A DNA stretch of 64,000 nucleotides from Propionicicella superfundia DSM 22317 (lineage in GTDB: Bacteria > Actinomycetota > Actinomycetes > Propionibacteriales > Propionibacteriaceae), in contig NZ_KE384020.1 in the NCBI RefSeq assembly GCF_000423465.1, forward strand, positions 327,409 to 391,408, read 5' to 3'. Position numbers and translations under genes: made by a program. The notes under the pieces were generated by a model. That model made no database searches. It was not told where the DNA came from and saw only the letters and a program-made list of their open reading frames with translations. Positions 58,953 through 64,000 of this stretch are shown here, piece by piece (within the stretch, counting starts at the first letter, position 1; each line of letters opens with the position of its first letter).

Positions 58953-60977
58953 GTGACAGATTCCGAGACCGCCGAGGCGCTGGCACGGGCGGTCGAGGTG
59001 ATCGGCGGCATCCCCCGCGAGGGGCAGCAGCGAATGGCCGCGGCCGTCACGACGTCCCTGGAGTCCGGTCAGCATCTCCTCGTGCAGGCCGGCACGGGCA
59101 CGGGCAAGTCGCTGGGCTACCTCGTCCCCGCGCTGGTGCGGCTCGTCCGGCATCCGGGCGAGCGTGTTGTCGTCGCGACGGCGACCCTGGCGTTGCAGGC
59201 GCAGTTGGCCACCAAGGACATCCCGGTCGCGGTCGAGGCCGTGGAGGCGGTGACCGGCACGCGTCCGGCGTACTCGATCCTCAAGGGGCGCGGCAACTAC
59301 GCGTGCCTGTTGAAGGTGCGTGAGGGAGTCGGGGCGGAACAGGACTCGCTGCTCGGCGGCGAGGACGTCGTGACGGCGCTCCGGGCGAGGGGCGCCGATC
59401 CGGTCTCGGTGGTGGGAGCCGAGGTCGTCGCGCTACGCGAATGGGCCGAGGGGCAGGCCTCCGCGCGGGGCGTGGCCGACCGGGACGACGCGCCGACCCA
59501 CACCGCGGCGGCCTGGGCTCAGGTGTCCGTGCCGGCGCGGGAGTGCCTGGGGGTGCAGCGGTGTCCGTTCGGGTCGGTCTGCTTCGTCGAACGGGCGCGG
59601 GAGGAGGCGCGGGTCGTGAGCCTGGTCGTCACCAACCACTCGCTGCTGGCTGTCGACGCCATGCAGGAGGGTGCGGTGCTGCCGCCCCACGATGTCGTGA
59701 TCATCGACGAGGCGCACGAGCTGACCTCCCGCGTGACCAGCGCCGCGTCGCTCGAGCTCAGCCCGCAGCAGCTCGAACGCACCGCGCGACGTGCCCTCCC
59801 GTGGCTGTCCGATGAGCTCGGGCTGGAGTTCTTGGAGACTGCGGACCTGCTGCGCGGCGCGTTGGACGAGGCGCCTGTCGCCCGGGTCGAGGAGGGGTCG
59901 GCCACGCTGGAGGCCCTGGGGCGGATCAGGGACACCTGCCGGCACGTCGTATCGGCGCTGGGAGGCGGTGACGGCAAGGACGTCGACCGCGTGCAGTGCG
60001 CGGCGGCCGTCGCGGAACTGTTCGACGTGACGGCGGCCATGGCGGTCCACGGCGATCAGGACGTGTGCTGGGTGCTCGACCGGGAACGGTTCGGCCGCGA
60101 ACTGCGACAGGCGCCGTTGTCCGTCGCCGGTCTGATGCGGGCCCGGGTGCTGGCCGAGCGGCCGGTGGTGATGACCTCGGCGACGCTGACGGTCGGCGGC
60201 GACTTCGGCGTGAGCGCCCGCTCCGTCGGGCTGTCGGCCGGCGAGAGGGTGGAGCACCCCGGCGACCTGCTGCCACCGGGGGAGGAACCCGACGACCGGC
60301 TCGCGTGGGCCGGCATCGACGTCGGGTCGCCCTTCGACTACGGACGTCAGGGAATCCTGTACATCGCCCGCGACATGGCGCCCCCACGGCGGGAGGGGAT
60401 CTCGGGTGACGCGCTGGACGAGATCGCCCGTCTCGTGGAGGCCGCCGGTGGCCGGGCGCTGGGTCTGTTCGCCTCGCTGCGGGCGGCGGAGACGGCGGCG
60501 ACGCATGTCCGCGCGGCCTGTCCCGATCTCACCGTCCTGTGCCAGGGAGACGCCCAGTTGGCGGAACTCACCCGGCGGTTCGCGGCCGAGCCCGAGACGA
60601 GCCTGTTCGGCACCCTGTCGCTGTGGCAGGGGGTCGACGTCCCGGGCGAGACGTGCGAGCTGGTGATCATCGACAAGATCCCGTTCCCCCGCCCCGACGA
60701 CCCGCTGCACGTGGCCCGCCAGCAGGCCGTGTCGGCCGCGGGCGGCAACGGGTTCATGTCCATCGCCGCGGCACACGCGGGGCTGCTGCTCGCGCAGGGG
60801 GCCGGCCGTCTCATCCGGAGAAGCAGCGATCGGGGACTCGTCGCGGTGCTCGATCCCCGGCTTCTCACCGCCCGGTACGGCTCTTTCCTCCGGGCGTCAC
60901 TGCCCCCGTTCTGGACGACGACCGACTCGGCCGTGGCGATCTCGGCCCTGCAGCGACTGCGCGAGACGCGGCCCTGA
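58953..60977 (+). CDS. dinG: DinG-family ATP-dependent DNA helicase
   Basis: A 674-residue XPD/DinG-type superfamily 2 helicase. Walker A is GTGTGKS (47-53), the DEAH box is at 252-255, and four cysteines (118, 198, 204, 210) form the iron-sulfur cluster site between them. The C-terminal helicase motifs are intact (SLWQGVDVPGE, QGAGRLIRR). It unwinds 5' overhang DNA and R-loops. No LexA box is found before it. GTG 58953 lacks a Shine-Dalgarno sequence. It is convergent with lexA. Confidence 0.9.
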   Translation: MTDSETAEALARAVEVIGGIPREGQQRMAAAVTTSLESGQHLLVQAGTGTGKSLGYLVPALVRLVRHPGERVVVATATLALQAQLATKDIPVAVEAVEAVTGTRPAYSILKGRGNYACLLKVREGVGAEQDSLLGGEDVVTALRARGADPVSVVGAEVVALREWAEGQASARGVADRDDAPTHTAAAWAQVSVPARECLGVQRCPFGSVCFVERAREEARVVSLVVTNHSLLAVDAMQEGAVLPPHDVVIIDEAHELTSRVTSAASLELSPQQLERTARRALPWLSDELGLEFLETADLLRGALDEAPVARVEEGSATLEALGRIRDTCRHVVSALGGGDGKDVDRVQCAAAVAELFDVTAAMAVHGDQDVCWVLDRERFGRELRQAPLSVAGLMRARVLAERPVVMTSATLTVGGDFGVSARSVGLSAGERVEHPGDLLPPGEEPDDRLAWAGIDVGSPFDYGRQGILYIARDMAPPRREGISGDALDEIARLVEAAGGRALGLFASLRAAETAATHVRAACPDLTVLCQGDAQLAELTRRFAAEPETSLFGTLSLWQGVDVPGETCELVIIDKIPFPRPDDPLHVARQQAVSAAGGNGFMSIAAAHAGLLLAQGAGRLIRRSSDRGLVAVLDPRLLTARYGSFLRASLPPFWTTTDSAVAISALQRLRETRP

Positions 60978-61028
60978 GACGGGGCCGTCCCGGTGGCCGC
61001 CGCTGCCTCGCGGGCCTGGCGGGGACGG

Positions 61029-61823
61029 TCAGACGCGGCGTAGGACGGCCACGACCTTGCCGAGGATGGTCGCCTCGTTGCCGTCGATGGGGTCGTACGC
61101 CGGGTTGTGCGGGAGCAGCCACACCTGTCCGGGCTCGCGCTTGAAGGTCTTGACGGTGGCCTCGGTGTCGAGGAGCGCCGCGACGATGTCGCCGTTGTCG
61201 GCGGTCGGCTGCTGCCGGACCACCACCCAGTCGCCGTCGCAGATCGCCGCGTCGACCATCGAGTCTCCGCGCACCTGGAGCATGAACAGGGTGCCGCTGC
61301 CGACGAGTTGGCGGGGCAGCGGCATGACGTCGGTCTGATGCTCCTCGGCCAGGATCGGGTTGCCGGCGGCGATGGCGCCGACGACGGGCACGTTCACGGC
61401 ACTGGGAAAGGCGTCCCCGAAGCCGGTCGGATCGGCCTGCGCCGTGTCGGGTGCGGTCGGTGCGACCGGATTCGCGGGCGCGAGGGTGGCGGGGAGGCGG
61501 ACCTCGAGGGCGCGGGGGCGATGCGGATCGCGGCGCAGGAAGCCCTTCTGCTCGAGCATCCGCAACTGATGGGAGACCGAGGACGAACTGGCGAGCCCCA
61601 CGGCGTCGCCGAGCTCACGGATGCTGGGCGGGTAGCCGCGCTCGGCGACCGTGTCGCGGATGACCTCGAGAACGCGCCGCTGGCGTGGTGTCAGGTCGTC
61701 CAGGCCGGGAGGGCCGTCGGGGAGCGAGGAGAAGGACCCGCCGGCGCGGCTGAGCTCGGCGTCCACATCGGCCTTGCGTGGGCGTCCGCGCTTGCGTGCG
61801 GGGGGCTGCGACGGGTTCTGCAT
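61029..61823 (-). CDS. lexA: SOS repressor LexA
   Basis: A 264-residue LexA: winged helix-turn-helix (about 45-108, [33 protein letters not shown]), cleavage site Ala153-Gly154 in GAIAAGNPI, catalytic Ser188 in VRGDSMVDA and Lys225 in [10 protein letters not shown] Pro/Arg-rich N-tail and an Ala/Pro-rich hinge are longer than in E. coli. ATG 61823 follows TACATT by seven bases (leaderless); a TTG 27 bases earlier lies within the LexA box and is less likely. It represses recA, itself and the gene at 62030. Confidence 0.95.
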   Translation of the reverse strand: MQNPSQPPARKRGRPRKADVDAELSRAGGSFSSLPDGPPGLDDLTPRQRRVLEVIRDTVAERGYPPSIRELGDAVGLASSSSVSHQLRMLEQKGFLRRDPHRPRALEVRLPATLAPANPVAPTAPDTAQADPTGFGDAFPSAVNVPVVGAIAAGNPILAEEHQTDVMPLPRQLVGSGTLFMLQVRGDSMVDAAICDGDWVVVRQQPTADNGDIVAALLDTEATVKTFKREPGQVWLLPHNPAYDPIDGNEATILGKVVAVLRRV

Positions 61824-61846
61824 GTCAGGAAATGTATCCCAGTTAT

Positions 61847-61862
61847 TCAAACATCTGTTCGA
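61847..61862 (-). promoter_or_regulatory. LexA box before lexA
   Basis: TCGAACAGATGTTTGA on the minus strand matches TCGAAC-N4-GTTCGA with one mismatch. It covers the -35 position relative to TACATT (61836-61831), consistent with autorepression. Confidence 0.85.
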
Positions 61863-61958
61863 TCCACGCCCGGCGTGTGCGAAAACTGTCGGTGGCCCGG
61901 TGTGGAGTTGTCCGCATCGAGAGCCGGTACGCCGAATCGAACACGCGGGCGATTTTTC

Positions 61959-61987
61959 TTGGCGTCAGGGTCTCGGTCGAGTACAGT
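61959..61987 (+). promoter_or_regulatory. Promoter of the SOS small-protein gene
   Basis: TTGGCG (61959-61964) and TACAGT (61982-61987) with a 17-base spacer; the start point should fall in the LexA box that follows. Confidence 0.6.
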
Positions 61988-61993
61988 CGAGGT

Positions 61994-62009
61994 TCGAACA
62001 CACGTTCGA
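61994..62009 (+). promoter_or_regulatory. Perfect LexA box before the small membrane protein gene
   Basis: TCGAACACACGTTCGA is a perfect match to the actinobacterial SOS consensus and lies at the expected transcription start. Confidence 0.92.
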
Positions 62010-62029
62010 GTCGCAGCGAGGAGGGCATC

Positions 62030-62362
62030 ATGGCCACCTATGTCGAGACCCCCATCCGGACGTTTCCCGGCGGTCGGGGAACACACTCTCGCGGGCCCGT
62101 CGCGACGCCTCGTCGCCTGCCCGCCCCGGTGGGCAAGCCCGGTCCTGGGCCGGCCGTGCCGGTGGTCGGGGGATCGCCGGTCCACCGCGCGGGCGGGCTG
62201 CGGCTCACCGATCGCGCCATCGCGCTCATCGCGTTCGTGCTGATCGCCCAGTTCGTCGCGGCCGTCTGCCTGATCGTCGGCAGTTTCCTGTCGGTGAGCA
62301 ACGAGCCGCTTCCCGCGTCGGCGCCTGTGGCCGCCGCGGTGGGGGCTGCCGGGGCCCGGTGA
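62030..62362 (+). CDS. SOS-controlled small membrane protein (DivS/ChiZ position)
   Basis: A 110-residue protein: a Pro/Gly/Arg-rich cytosolic part (1-60), one transmembrane helix (about 63-86, AIALIAFVLIAQFVAAVCLIVGSFL) and a short Ala/Pro tail. It lies between lexA and nrdR, the same place as divS in Corynebacterium and chiZ (Rv2719c) in mycobacteria, which are SOS-induced cell division inhibitors. The C-terminal LysM domain of those proteins is missing here. With a perfect LexA box and GAGGAGG before ATG 62030, I infer an SOS division inhibitor; sequence likeness to known ones is weak. Confidence 0.7.
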   Translation: MATYVETPIRTFPGGRGTHSRGPVATPRRLPAPVGKPGPGPAVPVVGGSPVHRAGGLRLTDRAIALIAFVLIAQFVAAVCLIVGSFLSVSNEPLPASAPVAAAVGAAGAR

Positions 62363-62657
62363 CGAGAGGGGTCGCGTCATGCCTCAGGGCGTGACGCACG
62401 GCGCGGAGGTGCCGGTGGCGTTGTCCGATCCCTCGCCGACGAGTGACGGGATGGGGTAGGGTCCTGCCCGCCTCCCAGGGTTTCGCTGATGGCGTCGACG
62501 GGGCGACACGCGGTCCGGCGGTTGACGGTTGACTGGCGCGTTATCTGCGCCTAGGGTCTACATGTAGTAATCACAGCGATGTAGTTATCCCACGGGTAGT
62601 GTTTTCGAGATCTACCCGGGGTAGCCTTCAAATACCGTTCCGACGTGAGGAGTCGCC
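62363..62657. other. Intergenic region before nrdR
   Basis: No gene in 295 bases. It holds a GC-rich first half with no clear structure and, from 62529, the nrdRJ promoter and candidate NrdR sites. No cobalamin-riboswitch core strings are seen. Confidence 0.6.
62529..62589 (+). promoter_or_regulatory. nrdRJ promoter and candidate NrdR boxes
   Basis: TTGACT (62529-62534) and TAGGGT (62552-62557) have a 17-base spacer, the best promoter in the window. Directly after it are the palindrome CTACATGTAG (62558-62567) and two direct repeats ATGTAGT[AT]ATC (62562-62572 and 62579-62589). Their place and AT-rich palindromic form suit NrdR autoregulation, though they only partly match the published NrdR-box consensus. 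Confidence 0.6.
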
Positions 62658-63116
62658 ATGCACTGCCCGTTCTGTCGCAACAGCGACTCTCGGGTGCTGG
62701 ACTCCCGCGTGGCCGAGGACGGTACGAGCGTTCGGCGTCGTCGCCAGTGTCCGGCCTGCGAGCGGCGCTTCACCACGATCGAGCAGATGCAACTGGTCGT
62801 CGTGAAGCGGTGTGGCGTCGTCGAGCCGTTCAGCCGTGACAAGGTGATCGCCGGCGTCCGCAAGGCGTGCAAGGGGCGTCCCGTGACCGACAGCCAGCTC
62901 GCCCGCCTCGGACAGCAGGTCGAGGACAGCCTGCGAGCGTCCGGTGTCGCGGAGATCCCGTCCGAAGAGGTCGGACTCGCGATTCTCGGCCCGCTCAGCG
63001 AACTCGACTCCGTCGCCTACATGCGATTCGCGAGCGTCTACCGCGACTTCCAGTCGCTGACCGACTTCGAGGCCGAGATCACCGCGTTGCGCGGTGCCGC
63101 GGCCGCCCGTGCGTAG
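62658..63116 (+). CDS. nrdR: Transcriptional repressor NrdR
   Basis: A 152-residue repressor: N-terminal zinc ribbon [22 protein letters not shown]...[15 protein letters not shown] and a C-terminal ATP-cone ([24 protein letters not shown]). It senses ATP/dATP and represses ribonucleotide reductase genes. GAGGAG precedes ATG 62658. nrdJ follows after 60 bases. Confidence 0.96.
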   Translation: MHCPFCRNSDSRVLDSRVAEDGTSVRRRRQCPACERRFTTIEQMQLVVVKRCGVVEPFSRDKVIAGVRKACKGRPVTDSQLARLGQQVEDSLRASGVAEIPSEEVGLAILGPLSELDSVAYMRFASVYRDFQSLTDFEAEITALRGAAAARA

Positions 63117-63176
63117 CCCCCGGCCATCGCCCCAACCCCCAACACCCACGCAACTCGAGGAGCAGGAGACCCCGTC

Positions 63177-64000
63177 ATGACCGAGACAACCCGCACCAGC
63201 CGTCGCTCCGGCAAGGCGGCTTCCGGGCTCACGATCGCCCGCGTGTTCACCACGCCCGGCGTCCACCCGTACGACGAGGTGACGTGGGAGCGGCGCGACA
63301 TCACCCAGACGAACTGGAGGACCGGCGAGACGGTCTTCGAACAGCACGGTGCCGAGTTCCCCGACTTCTGGAGCGTGAACGCGGCCACCATCGTCACGAC
63401 GAAGTACTTCCGCGGAGCGCTCAACACTCCCACCCGCGAGACCAGCCTGCGGCAGATCATCGACCGGGTCGTCCAGAAGTACCGGGCCACCGGAGAGGCC
63501 GAGGGCTACTTCGCGACGTCCGACGACGCCGAGGTCTTCGAGCACGAGCTGACCTGGATGCTGCTGCATCAGTACTTCAGCTTCAACTCGCCCGTGTGGT
63601 TCAACGTCGGCACACAGGCCCCGCAGCAGGTGAGCGCGTGCTTCATCTTGTCGGTCGACGACTCGATGGACTCGATCCTGAACTGGTACCGCGAGGAGGG
63701 CTTCATCTTCAAGGGCGGTTCCGGGGCGGGTCTCAACCTGTCGCGCATCCGCTCGTCGAAGGAACTGCTCTCGTCCGGCGGAACCGCCTCCGGTCCGGTG
63801 TCGTTCATGCGGGGCGCCGACGCATCGGCAGGCACCATCAAGTCGGGCGGGGCGACCCGCCGGGCGGCGAAGATGGTCGTGCTCGACGTGGACCACCCCG
63901 ACATCGAAGAGTTCATCGAGACCAAGGCGCGCGAAGAGGACAAGATCCGGGCGCTACGGGACGCCGGCTTCGACATGGATCTCGGCGGCAAGGACATCGT
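63177..64000 (+). CDS. nrdJ: Class II (B12-dependent) ribonucleotide reductase, N-terminal part
   Basis: The first 274 codons; the window ends inside the gene. KAASGLTIARVFTTPGVHPYDEVTWERRD, FNSPVWFNVG, SACFILSVDDSMDSI and GGSGAGLNLSRIRSSKE are typical of the long actinobacterial NrdJ. The enzyme reduces ribonucleotides with an adenosylcobalamin radical and works with or without oxygen. AGCAGGAG precedes ATG 63177. Together with nrdR it forms nrdRJ, as in Streptomyces. Confidence 0.95.
   Translation, partial: MTETTRTSRRSGKAASGLTIARVFTTPGVHPYDEVTWERRDITQTNWRTGETVFEQHGAEFPDFWSVNAATIVTTKYFRGALNTPTRETSLRQIIDRVVQKYRATGEAEGYFATSDDAEVFEHELTWMLLHQYFSFNSPVWFNVGTQAPQQVSACFILSVDDSMDSILNWYREEGFIFKGGSGAGLNLSRIRSSKELLSSGGTASGPVSFMRGADASAGTIKSGGATRRAAKMVVLDVDHPDIEEFIETKAREEDKIRALRDAGFDMDLGGKDI

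Noticed and set aside
58953-60977. SOS control of dinG
   Set aside because: No TCGAAC-N4-GTTCGA-like sequence is found before the start; only a -10 hexamer for a leaderless transcript.
62363-62657. Cobalamin riboswitch before nrdR/nrdJ
   Set aside because: No B12-box or related core strings are visible in the gap; a promoter with NrdR-like sites explains it.

Overview
The window is a GC-rich chromosomal segment of an actinobacterium. Support comes from gene orders typical of Actinomycetota (phoH-ybeY-corC-era, rplS-lepB-rnhB-DUF2469, pgsA-cinA-clgR, DUF3046-recA-recX, lexA-small membrane protein-nrdR), frequent GTG starts with 4-base stop/start overlaps, LexA boxes of the TCGAAC-N4-GTTCGA type, and several genes with a -10 hexamer only 6-7 bases before the start codon (likely leaderless mRNAs). 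A class II, B12-dependent ribonucleotide reductase and gene content like that of Propionibacteriales make that order a reasonable guess, but the species cannot be named from sequence alone.

Layout. 1-3052: phoH end, ybeY, corC-like gene, era. 3053-5163: leuA behind a leader-peptide attenuator. 5377-7535: rplS, lepB, rnhB, DUF2469. 7652-9591: TIM-barrel isomerase, HIT protein, small membrane protein. 9592-13188: ilvBNC behind its own leader peptide and terminator. 13283-17475: CtpE-like P-type ATPase and a degenerate M16-like membrane protein. 17482-21419: leuB, ilvE, cimA. 21420-22224: gene-free, repeat-rich island. 22225-24235: deoA and a HAD phosphatase. 24340-28953: tandem glycine riboswitch and gcvTHP. 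29127-30859: FAH-family hydrolase and CPBP protease. 30969-33624: tRNA-Gln, tRNA-Glu, an AT-richer gap and a SipW-type signal peptidase between two probable substrates. 33641-36462: LtbR/NdgR-like IclR regulator divergent from leuCD. 36609-46302: hup, plsC-like gene, ddl, thiL, ftsK, DUF4253, rimO, pgsA, cinA, clgR-like gene. 46364-49369: lipoprotein, non-coding gap, gpsA-like gene. 49540-53324: DUF3046, recA, recX, rny. 53337-64000: miaB, MT0933-type antitoxin, miaA, dapF, hflX, alkyltransferase-like gene, dinG, lexA, SOS-controlled small membrane protein, nrdR, nrdJ (cut by the window end).

How it works together. The dominant theme is branched-chain amino acid synthesis: leuA, ilvBNC, leuB, ilvE, cimA and leuCD lie in one 33-kb stretch but in separate units, with two leader-peptide attenuators, an IclR regulator and a palindrome between leuB and ilvE as candidate controls. 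A second theme is the SOS/DNA metabolism block with three LexA boxes (recA, lexA and the 110-residue membrane protein), recX, dinG and nrdRJ.

Most novel candidates: (1) the compact SipW signal peptidase operon whose two substrates share VW[ST]DDVW-x4-VTT after the signal peptide; (2) the SOS-box-controlled one-helix protein at the divS/chiZ position; (3) the repeat island at 21420-22224; (4) the M16-like pseudopeptidase fused to membrane helices; (5) a probable CTG start of recX overlapping the recA stop codon.
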